Source of the DNA: Linderina pennispora
Taxonomy: Eukaryota; Kickxellomycota; Kickxellomycetes; Kickxellales; Kickxellaceae
Assembly: GCF_002104995.1 (NCBI RefSeq)
Contig: NW_024468249.1
Span: forward strand, 434,001-498,000
Length of the DNA stretch: 64,000 nucleotides
Direction: 5' to 3'
Below, piece after piece: positions 45,726 to 56,768 of the stretch (positions within the stretch are counted from its first letter, which is position 1; each line of letters begins with the position of its first letter). Below the pieces are notes generated by a model, which saw nothing but the letters and a program-made list of their open reading frames with translations, searched no databases and was not told where the DNA came from. Made by a program: the position numbers and the translations under genes.

Positions 45726-46090
45726 GTTCTTTTTGGCCTGTCTGGTGCTGCTGCAAAATAGTGAGTATGTAGAAGACAGTCGAAGGTATTCAAGGAGAAC
45801 AGAAGAATTGGGAGCTCTACCAAGCCTGCTGTTCAACAAAGAACTTTTTTTTGTTGGGCAGATTTAGCCGATCACGCTGTAATTGATCACATCGGTTGGC
45901 ATGGATTGCGATTGGGTGATCAGCGCCAGGACAGATGAATGACGGTTCGTTTGGGACAGAGTACCAGTTCTCAGCAATAGCGTAGACATTTAGGAAACAA
46001 ATCCACATGCTGTGCTGATCCGCAGCCTAGTAGCTACCAAAAGAAGTTCATTTCTGCTGGGCTTCCCTACAGCCACCACAGTCCATCATT
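45726..46090. other. Intergenic, no gene seen
   Basis: RRP1 upstream region, AT-rich; no gene supported. Confidence 0.35.
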
Positions 46091-46489
46091 CTAGCAAAAT
46101 CCTTGCATGCAGGGGCCATCGAGGCCGCCAGGAGGTCCATCTAGCCGGTCCAAAGCCTCGTCCACCAGCTCTCTAAACTCGACATATGAGAATTTCCCAA
46201 GCAGAAGTGCCTTGTAGCAGGAAAAGCTCGACTGGCAAAGAAGCGAGAGCATATCTTGCGAATCATCAACAGCAATGTTTGAGCATTTCTCGTTGGTGTA
46301 GATACCTTGATAGACAGGAGGATGCTGGTCATGATCCAAAATGCACAATCCCATGATGAACGCAATCATTGAGCATAGGACCTGAGTACATAGGCCGTCA
46401 AGCGACCCATCGAGGCCCTTGCACAAGTGGACAGCAGGACTGGCGTTTTTAAATGACTGGCGATGATGGTTAGATGAAAAGCATTGCAA
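46091..46489 (-). CDS. Small cysteine-containing hypothetical protein
   Basis: The 132-residue ORF is intact. It has scattered cysteines, a hydrophobic centre (CSMIAFIMGLCILD) that is not clearly a membrane span, and a C-terminal acidic helix (YVEFRELVDEALDRL) followed by DGPPGGLDG. A palindromic TATATA near 46549-46554 lies 60 bp upstream in the right place for a promoter. I recognise no family. It may be a lineage-specific gene or chance ORF. Confidence 0.3.
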   Translation of the reverse strand: MQCFSSNHHRQSFKNASPAVHLCKGLDGSLDGLCTQVLCSMIAFIMGLCILDHDQHPPVYQGIYTNEKCSNIAVDDSQDMLSLLCQSSFSCYKALLLGKFSYVEFRELVDEALDRLDGPPGGLDGPCMQGFC

Positions 46490-48110
46490 AAATATTGAAA
46501 GGAGGAATAGAGGGTGACAACTGAACGGCCAAGGATCCTGGATTGCATGCTATATAAAGCCAGAAACGGTAGTGTAAAATGTTAGGGATCTATTATCTTT
46601 TTTGTAGGAAATATTGTCTTCACAATGTTCTTCGGAATGCCACAAGCTGGGACGTGCAGACCGAAACTTGGAACTCTGATTATTGGAGAACAGGAGACAA
46701 AAGAGGCGGATACAAAATGTGCATGAGCGATTGTTCCAAAGACACTACAGTTCGCACTGGGCCTATCAGGTGATGCAGCAACTGCTATTCAGACACAGCC
46801 CTTGAGGAACGGCTACAGGCAATATGACATGTGTAGATGAGTTGATATAATGCTTGATTAAATAGGTTGTCAACCGTTGCATATCAATACCTTGTTACGT
46901 TAACTATCCCTAATACCACATACACATAGGTATGCGGCGAATTGCACGATATCATATGTATTTGCAGTTACTTCATGCACCAGTGCAATATCTTGCTAGC
47001 CCCCATCGACACAAACTGTCAGAGTGGAGCTGTGGAAGACTTCCAAGTCGAACTGCCAGAGCAGTACAAGACACATGCCTTTGGGCGATATGATTATAGA
47101 TTTGAAATGAAGCGCTAATATTAAAACGCCAAGAGAACCCTTGCATCACTATTAATCCTTGAGGCTGTTGGCGTATGTGGCACATAGTGTTGTGCCATTT
47201 GATTCCCTTATTATTGGGAAAGGCTGCCACGCCATATCCTTTCAGGGCTGGTGGCGTTTCTGTAGACAACCGACCAGCAACATTATGCCAATACGGTGCA
47301 TTACAGTTATGTGGCAGCTGTGCTCTGGAGGACATAAATATTGCGAAATAGCTGGTGTCTCTTTAGTTGCCCACCACCTTCGTTTCTTTATTTTTATTTT
47401 ATTTTATTTTATTCAAATATGCAGCTCTTCAAGATCATTTCGGCCGGTCATCTTCGTCGCTAACGCTGCTTGCGCTCAAGCTAAGCTAACTCTGAACTCA
47501 AGTGTGTTCGAGATGAATAGAGCAACCAAGCGAACCCTTTATCCAGAAGGCTGGTGGCAATAACAGTTGGTGGTTCACCAGGCGACTTGAAAAAAGCATG
47601 CGATTATCTGGAAAACAATCCACCAAGGATATCATCCCAGACCCGACTGATGAACAGATCGAGGGAATTTTGACTCTTATCGGCCAAAAGAAACTGACCA
47701 AGCTTTTCTCTGATTGTAAAATTATTGTCTAACAGTCCATCCAGTAACATGACAATAACATGCGCACTTTATTACACGTTAAATTGCTGAATATATGTTT
47801 GAATATTCTTGGAGGTTGTTTACGTCGCTGTTGGTGGTGACAATCACCACCTACAGTCAGACAGAATGTAATTGCGGATACATCAATTCCATCTATTCAT
47901 TTCTGCTGCCAGGCCTTTCTCTCGACCCACTATCTCTCGCATATCGACTTGGCCTAAATATCGTGACTCTACGCATACTGTGTATGCGTTTCATTGTCTG
48001 TGCCACAAACATACATACGCATGTTAACTAACGATGGCCTCCATCGGAGATGCAGTCCTTTTCACACATACACGGAATTGTTTATTTGAAGGTCAACGCA
48101 GGTGGATAGC
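46490..48110. other. Gene-poor AT-rich region
   Basis: Several short frames on both strands (46579-46773, 47159-47563, 47795-48031) show no family features. The region includes an ATTTT simple repeat (listed separately). I see no RNA gene. Confidence 0.4.
47387..47413 (+). repeat. (ATTTT)n microsatellite
   Basis: About five units of ATTTT or near-units in a row. Confidence 0.8.
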
Positions 48111-48576
48111 CTAGACTGCAGTGACATCCATCGCCTGGACGGGTGCTGCGTCGGCCTTGGACCGCCTTGGCCGCCTCGTTCTTTTGCTTCAGCGACAGCA
48201 GCGACTGGGGACCAGCGACCCGGCCTGACATGGCAAGGCTCTTGCCATTGTCTGTTGTCAGGCCTGCAGCGGCCTCGGCCTCCTTCTGTGTGTATGCGGG
48301 CACCTTGAGGTCGCGGATGCGGCGCTTGTGCTCACGGGCGCGCTTGTGTTCCTTTAGTGTCAGGTCGTTGACAAAGAATTTGCTGCACTCGATGCAGTAG
48401 TGCTGGCCGAGGCCAGGCAGGTCTTCATCCTCGGGCATGCTCTGGAACTTTGACCGGTTCTCGGGCAGCAGGTCCTCCTGGATCTGGTCGAGATCCTTGG
48501 TGCGGCGCTTTGTCTTGTACTTGTGGTGCAACTCCTTGTTGTTGCAGTGCATGCGCTTGCGACGAACACGAGTCAT
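48111..48576 (-). CDS. BUD20: Bud20/ZNF593-like C2H2 60S assembly factor
   Basis: Bud20 is a pre-60S shuttling protein. The N-terminus is the family hallmark (RVRRKRMHCNNKELHHKYKT, then TKDLDQIQEDL). A single extended zinc finger follows: YCIECSKFFVNDLTLKEHKRAREHKRRIRDLK, with two cysteines and two histidines. A +1 frame change near 48155 (one C in GTCCAAGG) leads to an ending KADAAPVQAMDVTAV with stop at 48111; the raw frame ends instead at 48082. Length about 154 residues, typical. The gene is divergent from RPB12. Confidence 0.92.
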
Positions 48577-48932
48577 GGTTTATATGTGCTAAATGTGTGT
48601 GAAGAGGACGAGGAGCGAATTGAGGGCAGTGGAAGGCTGGAAGAGAGGGAAGGCCTTCAAAAAGAGATCGAAAAAAATATATATGCTGCAGTTTTTTCCC
48701 CTCAACAAAAAAAAGCTGCCGCTCCGTGTGTAGCTCGAGCAGATCTGCGGCAATTGGCTGAGTAATCACGGCTCTGCGGATCATGCGATTTTTATTGCCA
48801 GACCCCATACGCTGTGGCGACGGCCAGCAAAAAATGCGCAGGTACAAGTTGGCGCTGGCAGAATTTTTCAGTTGCGTCGCCGTCAAAAAATTTTTTGCTT
48901 GTATTTCTCATTTGTAACTTCCCACTGACATC
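48577..48932. promoter_or_regulatory. Divergent promoter BUD20/RPB12
   Basis: 356 bp shared by two divergent housekeeping genes. A-rich and T-rich tracts (AAAAAATATATATG near 48674; AAAAAATTTTTTG near 48886) are present; no clean TATAAA box. Confidence 0.45.
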
Positions 48933-49127
48933 ATGGACGTGAGCATGCAGTACCAGGGACAGCCGGCTCCCATCAGACAGCAGCCGGTCCAGATGACGTA
49001 CATGTGCGCGGATTGCGGTGCCGACAACGACATCAAGCCCAAGGAGCCGATCCGCTGCCGCGAGTGCGGGTACCGCATCCTGTACAAGAAGCGCACCAAG
49101 AAGATGGTCCAGTTCGAGGCCCGCTAA
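48933..49127 (+). CDS. RPB12: RNA polymerases I, II and III subunit Rpb12
   Basis: Rpb12 (Rpc10, RPABC4) is a zinc-ribbon subunit shared by the three nuclear RNA polymerases. The intact 64-residue ORF contains [20 protein letters not shown] and [20 protein letters not shown], with the four zinc-binding cysteines in two CxxC pairs. The start at 48933 ([10 protein letters not shown]) is close to the family length. Confidence 0.97.
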   Translation: MDVSMQYQGQPAPIRQQPVQMTYMCADCGADNDIKPKEPIRCRECGYRILYKKRTKKMVQFEAR

Positions 49128-49704
49128 GCCCTTTGTATATGTGAGCAAGTTAATAAATGAGCGTGTTCATTTTTGATCCAGCAATATATCAGGTGCAGAG
49201 CGCGCTGCCGTCAGTGGCGTCGCCTTACACCTGTCTCCTCGCTGCCCTCTCATCTGCCTTTCCCCTCCATTCTATTGCCGGGCTAATAATAGGCGGATTG
49301 TCTGCAAATTTGCTGGAACGGAAAAGGGGATGCGGGTTCTTGGCGCGTCCAGAAATCAACGCATCCTGCTTCCGTTGCTCAGTCTCAACATCCGACGCAC
49401 TCTGGCCTTGCGGAGGTCCATCGCCGGGTCGTATAGTGGCGGGCAAGACAAAGGACAGCCGTCTACGGGGACATTGGCTGTTGTGACTTTGCTGGGGCAG
49501 AAGAGTATGGCCAGCAGCAGCAGTCTCTGCATGCATGGGCCTTGCGCCTTGCCGCGCGCACGCTATAAATAGGCAAGCACTGTCTTTCTGCGCTTGATGC
49601 CTTTGCCAACATTGTTCTTTTTCCTCCCTTCTATTTTCCACCATTTCCATCCTTTTTTCCATCTTTAATACTCTGCAGACTTTATCTTGGTCCTCATATC
49701 CGCC
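49128..49704. promoter_or_regulatory. Intergenic with TATA box at 49564-49571
   Basis: TATAAATA at 49564-49571 lies 134 bp upstream of the TMEM184-like ATG. A C/T-rich leader (49600-49660) precedes the start codon. No further gene is supported in the stretch. Confidence 0.55.
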
Positions 49705-51297
49705 ATGGCCTTAGGAATACACCGGCTCGAGTGGATTGATTCTAACGGCACGGGCAACGGCACTGACCCGTACGCAACTGGCAGCGAAGGCTGCTGGGTC
49801 ACTATGCACGGCTCCGACAACCTGGCATGGTACCAGTTCAATGCGCACAAGGTCGGCTGGATAGTTGCTGGCGTGTTTGCTCTGGTAGCTACCATTCTCT
49901 CGGGCATCCATATTGTTCGGCACCTTAAGAACTACACCGTGGTACGTAGACCGCACATCCGTCGCCCATGGAATTATTCCATCGGCAAAATTCCGCACCG
50001 ACTGCTGAGGTTGCACAGGAACAGCAACTTTCCTCAATCCGAATGTACTTATGCTATTGTAGCCAAGCCAACAGCGTCACATTGTCCGAATCTGCCTCAT
50101 GATTCCGATTTATAGCATTATCTCGTTCCTCAGCTACCGGTTCTACCGCGAGGCTCCGTACTACACTGCTGTGCGCGACTGCTACGAGGCTTTTGCGATT
50201 GCGTCGTTCTACATGCTATTGCTGCAGTACATTGGAGCCTCGTCGGCGGAGCAGAAGAAGGCCATGCTGTCCAAGCGCGGCATAAAGTGGACGTTCCCGT
50301 TCGGATGCATAAAGATGAACCCAGCCGGCCGCCGGACGTTCATTCTGCTAAAGTGGGGAATCATGCAATATGTCATTGTCAGCCCCACCAACACCATCAT
50401 CACCATCATCACGCACGCCAAGGGCGTGTTCTGCCCAGACAGCATGCGGCCAAAGTACGCGCACGTGTGGATTGCGTGCGTCGACTTTATCTCCATCACA
50501 GTAGCCATGTATGCACTGGTGTCCCTGTACCGTGTCATCAAAGAGGATATCAAACAGGACAAGCCGCTGATAAAGTTCATGGCCATCAAGGCAATTGTGT
50601 TTGTAACGTTCTGGGAGGCCTTCATCATCTCGATGGCTCGGAAGCAGCAACATCCATGTCATCAAGGGCACAAAGTACTGGTCCAAGGACAACGTCGTTG
50701 AGGGGCTGACTGCGCTGATCATCTGCATTGAGATGGTGCTGTTCGGGCTGCTGTTCATCAAGGCGTTCCCCGTTGAACCGTACCGCCGTCCCGATGGCGT
50801 TGGCCGCACATCAACCAAGCGCGCCTTCATCGATTCGCTCAACTTCATGGACTTTATCTACGAGATCTGGTACGAGCTGCGGTGGATGGTTGCGCCGCTG
50901 ACAGGCCGCTACCCGGCCGAGCCCGACTCCGAGAAGGGCCGCTTCGGCCGAATGGACATCAACGGGGCCGTGCGCTACAAAATCAACAAGCAGACCTACG
51001 ACCAGCTCGGGATGCAGAATGAGCCAAAGTATAGCGATGACCTGCCCCTGCGCGAAATGTCACCGATTGCCTAGCCCCAACGAGATCGTGTCACACGGCG
51101 GCAACATGGGCACCCGCGGCTCGGGCGCCGCTCACCTGCGCACAGATCCAGAGCTCTACAACTACCAGACTCTGTCGTCATCATCGCATCCGCCTGCAGT
51201 GCCGTCGCAGATCCATGTTGTACCCGAGGGCCACTACTCGCCACCACCGTCCGCAGCGCCACCGTCAAACAACAACAGCAGCCCGTTCTACCGCTGA
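49705..51297 (+). CDS. TMEM184 / organic solute transporter alpha (DUF300) family membrane protein
   Basis: Exon 1 is 49705-49941 and exon 2 starts at 50063 after a 121-nt intron. Seven hydrophobic segments are expected; several are clear (VGWIVAGVFALVATILSGIH, MIPIYSIISFLSYRFY, IAIVFVTFWEAFIISM-type). Family motifs: QQRHIVRICLMIPIYSIISF, CYEAFAIASFYMLLLQY, FCPDSMRPKYAHVWIACVDF and VEGLTALIICIEMVLFGLLF. The function is not known for fungi; animal relatives transport organic solutes or act in membrane trafficking. Two +1 frame changes near 50640 and 51060 are needed. After the second, a Ser/Pro/Asn-rich cytosolic tail ends at 51297 (SNNNSSPFYR). Confidence 0.82.
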
Positions 51298-51915
51298 TTC
51301 AGTTCAGAGTGTGCTGCAGTGTCGCCGCCGCTCCGCCTGGCCAACCCTGTCCATTCTCCATTTGCTCTCTGTGCATATCTCTCCCAATCTCTTTCCTAAG
51401 CGGTTTCCATGAATAACATCCACTGGCAAGCTTCTTTTCCGGGTATATGCCAATATGCGTGGCGGTTTCTACTGCTGGCTCAACCCAAAACGCGCTGTCC
51501 CTCCCTGGACTGTGGGGAAAGGCAGGACGTGCATTCGGTAGTGGACGGTTTCCGCCGTGTCCGCATGTCCGGGGTGGTGTGGTTTTGGCCCAGCAAATAG
51601 CCAATCGCCCTGCTGGAATTATTCGCTCTGGGCTAGCGTGTTGCTCCTGGTCACTCCTGGACAGCCTGTTGCTTTTTTATAAAGCGTCTCCGTCCTCTAG
51701 CCAAACAACGCCTCTCCGGGTATTGAACCAGAGTCCTTGCTTCCGATAAACCTGCTCTGTCTTCTCAGCACCTTTCTCTACTGTGCCTCCTTCCATTCTC
51801 CTATTATCCTCTCTCGCTTGCAATTCCGGGCACGCTCCTATTCCTTCTTTTTTTTTTTTTACTGAATTCCTATTACTCTCCAGCCCTTGCCTGCTATCAG
51901 CTAACGAAAACAATC
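51298..51915. promoter_or_regulatory. Intergenic with TATA box at 51678-51684
   Basis: TTTTATAAAG at about 51675-51684 lies about 235 bp upstream of the first TLC-domain gene, followed by long pyrimidine tracts (51740-51870). No other gene supported. Confidence 0.5.
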
Positions 51916-53132
51916 ATGTCCCTCTCGTCCCAGGTCGCGGAGCACTACCAGCAGCTCGTAGACCTTCCGCAGGCACAGTGGCTGTGCAGCTATTTAGGGC
52001 TGCCCAAGCTAGTCGATTACTGGCCAGCCATGCTCGGTCTTGCTGTTGCGTTCCAGCTATTGCGCCTGTCGTCCAACACCATGTCCTCGATAGTCTTTGG
52101 CAAAAAGTTTGACAGTCTGACCGCGCGCCAACAGTACGACTGGGGGATTCGCGTCGTGTCGCAGGTGCACGCTATTGTCGTTGTCATCATGTCCATCCCC
52201 ATCTTTTTCAACAAGGTGCTGCTCGAGGACACGCTCTACGGCTTCGACCACTACCCCGCGTGTGTCTACACCATTGTCTGTGGGTAAAGTATCCAAATAG
52301 GAGTGCGCTCTTTGTATGAAAACGGCATGAGCGGCATGCAGGCCCACATGATGCCAGGTATTTTTGTTGCGTTGAGCGTGCTGCTAACCTCGTGCCATGG
52401 CTGCGCTGCGTGCTATTCTGTAGGTATTTCATGTGGGATATTTGTGTTAGCATTTCTGACATGAAGCATATCGGAGTGGGATTCGTTGTCCACGCGGTCG
52501 CATCGTTTGGTGTATATATTCTCTCATTCGTAAGTATCTCCACAAATATACTGGCGTTGAGTCAAGGAAGGCTGCCGTGTGGCATATGTCAATGATTTTG
52601 GTATATCACTCCAGATTGCACACTGCACGTGGCTCTTAGTAACATAGATTTGTGTCTGACCAACTAACAATGACATGTGCCATGTCTTTGTTTTGTGTAG
52701 CGCCCCTCCCTGCAGTACTATGGCTCGTCGTTTATCATGTTTGAGGCCAGTACCATTTTCCTCAACATCAACTGGTGGCTCGACAAGCTGGGCATGACCG
52801 GCAGCCGCCTGCAGTTCTACAACGCGTCGATTCTGCTGTTCCTGTACCTGACCGTACGCCTGATCTTTGGTACCTACATGTCATACCAGATGTTTGAGGA
52901 TCTGAAGGCCAACGGCACCCAGACCTCGGCTTCGCTGTACTACTTCTACCGCGTCAGCAATTCGTCCGTGTTGCTGCTCAGCTACTACTGGTTCTACCTG
53001 ATGATCAACGCTGTCCGGAAACGCTTCACACCGGCCACCGCTGATAAAGGCAAAGAAGACCCAATGAAGAGTATGTGTGGCTGCTTCTATCAGTTTAATG
53101 ATTCTTTTATGTCGTCCTTGATTATATCATGA
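51916..53132 (+). CDS. TLC-domain membrane protein, TLCD4/TMEM56-like (copy 1)
   Basis: TLC (TRAM-LAG1-CLN8) proteins are multi-span ER or plasma-membrane proteins linked to lipid handling. Three exons: 51916-52283, 52424-52529, 52701 onward. Family features: RQQYDWGIRVVSQVHAIVVV after the first span, GYFMWDICVSI after the first intron, then GFVVHAVASFGVYILSF and FIMFEASTIFLNINWWLDKL (the family E-S/T-S-T-xFLN motif), and YRVSNSSVLLLSYYWFYLM at the end. All frames are intact. The C-terminus after about 53065 is uncertain: the frame runs to 53132, but GTATGT at 53070 could be the donor of another intron. A paralogue follows in tandem. Confidence 0.78.
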
Positions 53133-53693
53133 CTGCCGCTTTCTTATCGATGATACCGAGTGTTTCAGTTGCACCTATGGCCACCAGGATACTGAGTGAG
53201 CGCCCCAAACCATCATACAAATACTGCTCCTGCCCACCTCCTCTATTTCACATCTGCAATCCCAGCAAAGGCAATAGAGGTGCTCGCATCGCTTATACGT
53301 ATAATAAAATACTAACATTGCATATGCGTGTGGCGGTGGCAGCAAGGAGGTGTCAATAATACGCGTTACGGCTTATGCGCGTTAACGTATGTTCCATGCA
53401 CCTTCATTCTGATTATTTTCGCAAGAAATAACTCCAATGTGGCTACTGCCTTGTATATCTGCTCCATGTATTGTAGCCATTACGAGCTACTTTTTTGTAA
53501 AATGGCCTTTTCAAACTCCACTCTTACGTGCATTGAGACCACCTCGCCAAAATGAGCCTTGACAGTCTCGCTCTCCTAGATATCTTCCACTCTCTGTTCT
53601 CCTCTCGCACATTCTCCAAGCTGATCACACAGTCTCCATACCCCTGCCTACTCTATATCTCCACCAGTTATTTTTTGTTATTCAGCTCTGGCC
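53133..53693. other. Intergenic between the two TLC genes
   Basis: AT-richer than the flanking genes; a pyrimidine-rich stretch precedes copy 2. No gene is supported. Confidence 0.35.
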
Positions 53694-54643
53694 ATGAGTT
53701 CAACCTTTGACATAGTATACAATACGCTTGTGGATAACAAGCTCTCGGTCAGCTTCTTCAATTCTATCGGGCTCCCACGACTGGCCCCGTACTGGCCGTG
53801 TATCCTTATGGCTGCCGCAGCTTTCCAGCTGATCTATCTAGTTGTGGGCATGCTTACATCACTCATCTTTTCGGGAATGTGGGCGCGTCTGACCAAGGTG
53901 CAAAAATACAAGTGGTGTGTCCGGAAGGCATCGATTGCTCACGCCGTCTTTATTGTGACCCAAGCACTGGTAATTATTGCCAACATGGATCTCAGGAGGG
54001 ATCCAGTCCACGGCACGGATCCAGTTGCTGAAAAGGCGTTCACTGTCACAGTTGGGTAAAGTATCGTAGGATGTTGTTCTACATGGGTGACTGAGGATCC
54101 TGCACATTGCTGACAAATCCTAAACCCTGTAATCTTGTAGCTACTTTTTGTGGGACATTGGTCAATACTTACCAGAACCTGCACGTAAACGGCTGGGGCT
54201 TCATGATTCCACGCTGTGCTGTCCTTTGGTGTCTACATTCTCGCATATTCGCCGCTGCTCCAGTACTATGGCGCGTGCTTCATGATGTTTGAAGTCAGTA
54301 CAATCTTCCTCAACATCCATCTGGGTCTCAATGACCTCGGATGGACCGACTATGTCATGTACTTTATCAACGGAATGGCAGGTTGTCTCGAGCTTCTTCT
54401 TTGCGCGCCTGGTCTATGGTACCATGCTGACCATCAATGTCTGGCGCGAGTTGAGAAACACAACCATCCCGATCAGCCCGCTCGCCTCGGCATACATTCG
54501 ACTTTCCAACCTGGTGCTGTTGACAATGAGCTATTACTGGTTCTACCTCATCATCAAGGAGACCAAGAACACGGTTCCTGGATGCCGACTTGATCCGAGC
54601 CCTGGACGAGATGGACAAGAAGGAGAAGAAAGAAAAGGCATAA
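53694..54643 (+). CDS. TLC-domain membrane protein, TLCD4/TMEM56-like (copy 2)
   Basis: Paralogue of the preceding gene, with the same exon-1 layout (53694-54055, ending at a GG|GTAAAG donor just as in copy 1). Exon 2 starts at 54141 with GYFLWDIGQYLPE. The region matching copy 1's second intron (GVYILAYSPLLQYYGACFMMFE) is continuous here, so that intron is missing. The EVSTIFLNIHLGLNDLGW motif is conserved. Four +1 frame changes occur, near 54180, 54215, 54380 and 54580. After the last, the ending LDADLIRALDEMDKKEKKEKA with TAA at 54641 gives a charged tail, possibly an ER-retention-like KKxx variant. The protein is about 287 residues. Confidence 0.75.
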
Positions 54644-54966
54644 ACTGATACCAAGTGACAGAGAAAAGCTGCTTGTTCTGAAGCTTCTCGGTGGTAGGCA
54701 TGGCGTAGACAAATATCTTCAGAATCAAGCATCATCATTTCATTTCCCACACAAAAGCGTTTAAATACAACCAAGTCACCACAGAAGCAGCATGCGATCA
54801 GCATTGTTTGTTTGCACCAGAGTTTCCACATAGGCGTCAAAACACTGAAAGTCATTTGTTATAGGAAGACCTCAATAAGATATACTATATCTGAGAGACA
54901 GCACTAGGAAAGCGGCTGTAGCTCACTTCTTTTTTTTTTGGTCTGACACAAAGCAAACTAGCAGAT
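54644..54966. other. Intergenic, no gene seen
   Basis: AT-rich. A long T-run at 54929-54940 precedes the first mini zinc-finger ORF. Confidence 0.35.
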
Positions 54967-55074
54967 ATGCCAGTATTTGCCGCCGCAACCCAAATTTCTT
55001 TGTGCATATTCTGCAGCGAGACATTCAGAAATATCGATGTCTACCTTCAGCATTATTCATCCCATTGTTCCTAA
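54967..55074 (+). CDS. Mini single-finger C2H2 protein (copy A)
   Basis: A 35-codon ORF encodes one classical C2H2 finger and little else: CIFCSETFRNIDVYLQHYSSH, spacing C-x2-C-x3-F-x8-H-x3-H. It is too short for standard gene calls; support comes from its membership in a tandem run of similar ORFs on the same strand. No clear TATA box. Confidence 0.45.
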   Translation: MPVFAAATQISLCIFCSETFRNIDVYLQHYSSHCS

Positions 55075-55420
55075 ATGCTCCAAGACCCTTCAACGTTCCT
55101 CAATCAACACTAGACAATATATTTCTATGCAGCACACCATGATGTCACTTCTGCTAGTGATTCAGTATGTCTGAGTTTGCCATGTATGTACACGCTGCCA
55201 TCCACCATGTTTTGCTGCCAAGCCATATTCCTGCGACATCAGCAGCGGAGGCAACGGCCACACAAGGGTTTGATCTGATATCAGTTTAAACTAGCCATTC
55301 AGCCTCGTCAACAATTGTGGAAGGGAGCCATTCATAAAGCTGCTCTTTCGCATCACTAAAGGCGAGCTGGTCTTCCCCTGCTTGCTCACTATTCCGACCA
55401 TCAGCTACCCAGCCTAATAC

Positions 55421-55437
55421 TATAAAATTATAAAAGA
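55421..55437 (+). promoter_or_regulatory. TATA box of mini zinc-finger copy B
   Basis: TATAAAATTATAAAAG, two overlapping TATAAA-type elements, 47-63 bp upstream of the ATG at 55484. Confidence 0.5.
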
Positions 55438-55483
55438 TCGACAAAGGCAGCTGTATAAGAAGTAGCAAACGAAGTGCCTGGCT

Positions 55484-55666
55484 ATGAAGTGCGTCCCCAT
55501 TTCCCGCAAGTTATCCTGCTATTCGACTCCTAATATTCTAGCCGATATGTCTCCGTTCGCCTGTAATACTTTCGTTGGTACCTGCTGGGAATGCAATATG
55601 GAGTTCACTGATTTTGACGCCTTTGTTGCTCATGTAACTCCACACCTCCATGCTATTGATGATTAA
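55484..55666 (+). CDS. Mini single-finger C2H2 protein (copy B)
   Basis: The intact 60-residue ORF ends in one C2H2 finger: CWECNMEFTDFDAFVAHVTPH, spacing C-x2-C-x3-F-x8-H-x3-H, then LHAIDD and stop. The N-terminal 35 residues are Ser/Cys-containing without motif. A TATA box lies directly upstream. A single finger rarely binds DNA specifically; protein or RNA binding is possible. Function unknown. Confidence 0.55.
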   Translation: MKCVPISRKLSCYSTPNILADMSPFACNTFVGTCWECNMEFTDFDAFVAHVTPHLHAIDD

Positions 55667-55877
55667 GAAATAAATGATAATCTATTATCCAGCCACCCAA
55701 GTGCGCTGTTCGATGTTTACAGATGCATAGAGTTAGTCATATGTACACATGTGGAGGCATTTTCTGCTACTATCGCCACAAATAGCTGACGCATAGTCGA
55801 TGAGCTGTTTTCCATTTTCATTGGCCGTGACTCATTAGACCATCCAGACCGATGAGCAGGCTGCGGAACTGGTAAAA

Positions 55878-55885
55878 TATAAATA
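55878..55885 (+). promoter_or_regulatory. TATA box (TATAAATA) of mini zinc-finger copy C
   Basis: 85 bp upstream of the ATG at 55963. Confidence 0.5.
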
Positions 55886-55962
55886 TGGCAAGAGGATCCT
55901 TGGCTAGCTGATCATTACCATCGGCTTGTTTTTTCTTTGTACAAAGCATCTTGCCTCACAAA

Positions 55963-56112
55963 ATGCCCAGACAACTAACCACAATATCACCGTTCGTTTC
56001 CCACAGTAAAACCTGGGTGTGTCCATTCTGCCAAGCCGTGTTTGACAGCCCTATTCTAGCCATGAACCACCTAATAGCATGGCACCCGAATAGACATGGC
56101 GAATTCGAGTAG
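55963..56112 (+). CDS. Mini single-finger C2H2 protein (copy C)
   Basis: A 49-residue ORF with one finger: CPFCQAVFDSPILAMNHLIAWH, spacing C-x2-C-x3-F-x8-H-x4-H, with a short tail HGEFE. It has its own TATAAATA box. The opposite-strand frame over the same bases has no features. Confidence 0.55.
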   Translation: MPRQLTTISPFVSHSKTWVCPFCQAVFDSPILAMNHLIAWHPNRHGEFE

Positions 56113-56327
56113 TAAACAAGCTGCTTTAAATAAATGTTATTAGTGTATTTCCCGAACTGCTGGCTATTGAGTGCTTCGTGGTCGAGATGATGCAAATCAG
56201 AATACTAGGCATCAGAGGGGCCAACTGCGGCCATCATTGAGTGGCTAACAGTAATAACACCAGCGTCAATCCAACTAATGGGCCAACCAGGAAGAGCTCC
56301 AGTTCAATAAAACGATACAGGGTGCGC

Positions 56328-56570
56328 ATGTCGAATGATAGGCAGTCAGCTGCCATATTCAACACCTCCTCTCTTTCCAAACAGCCAACCGTATTAACAC
56401 AGACGCTTTGCAATCATAGCCCACACCTATCCCTCGTTTCTTTCTACGACCTCTATGAATGCCAGCATGGGTATTATGATACAGCATTCGGCGATTTTAG
56501 GAAATACTGTAGTCACATAATGGTAAAGCACATATACAGCCAGTCATCAGCGTTTGGAGCTACTCGATAA
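56328..56570 (+). pseudogene. Degenerate mini C2H2 ORF (copy D)
   Basis: The end of an 80-residue frame reads YECQHGYYDTAFGDFRKY then CSHIMVKHIYSQSSAFG. It keeps the first cysteine, the central phenylalanine and the H-x4-H pair, but the second cysteine of CxxC is glycine. It lies between intact copies C and E, so it is probably a decayed member of the array. Start (ATG at 56328) is a guess. Confidence 0.35.
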
Positions 56571-56688
56571 CACGCTTCGCCTTTAACTAATCTCCCCTCA
56601 ACATTCTAACAATGGATAGGCGGCTAGCTAGCTGATAACATCACTCGCGTTGTATGTTTTTGCGACGTGCATTTTTCAAAGACTCCCT

Positions 56689-56696
56689 TATAAATA
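56689..56696 (+). promoter_or_regulatory. TATA box (TATAAATA) of mini zinc-finger copy E
   Basis: 80 bp upstream of the ATG at 56769. Confidence 0.5.
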
Positions 56697-56768
56697 CGTG
56701 TCCAGTCGCCTTTCATAAGAAGGCACGCTGTCTCTCTTCCGTTAAATAACCAAACTTACTCGCACAGC

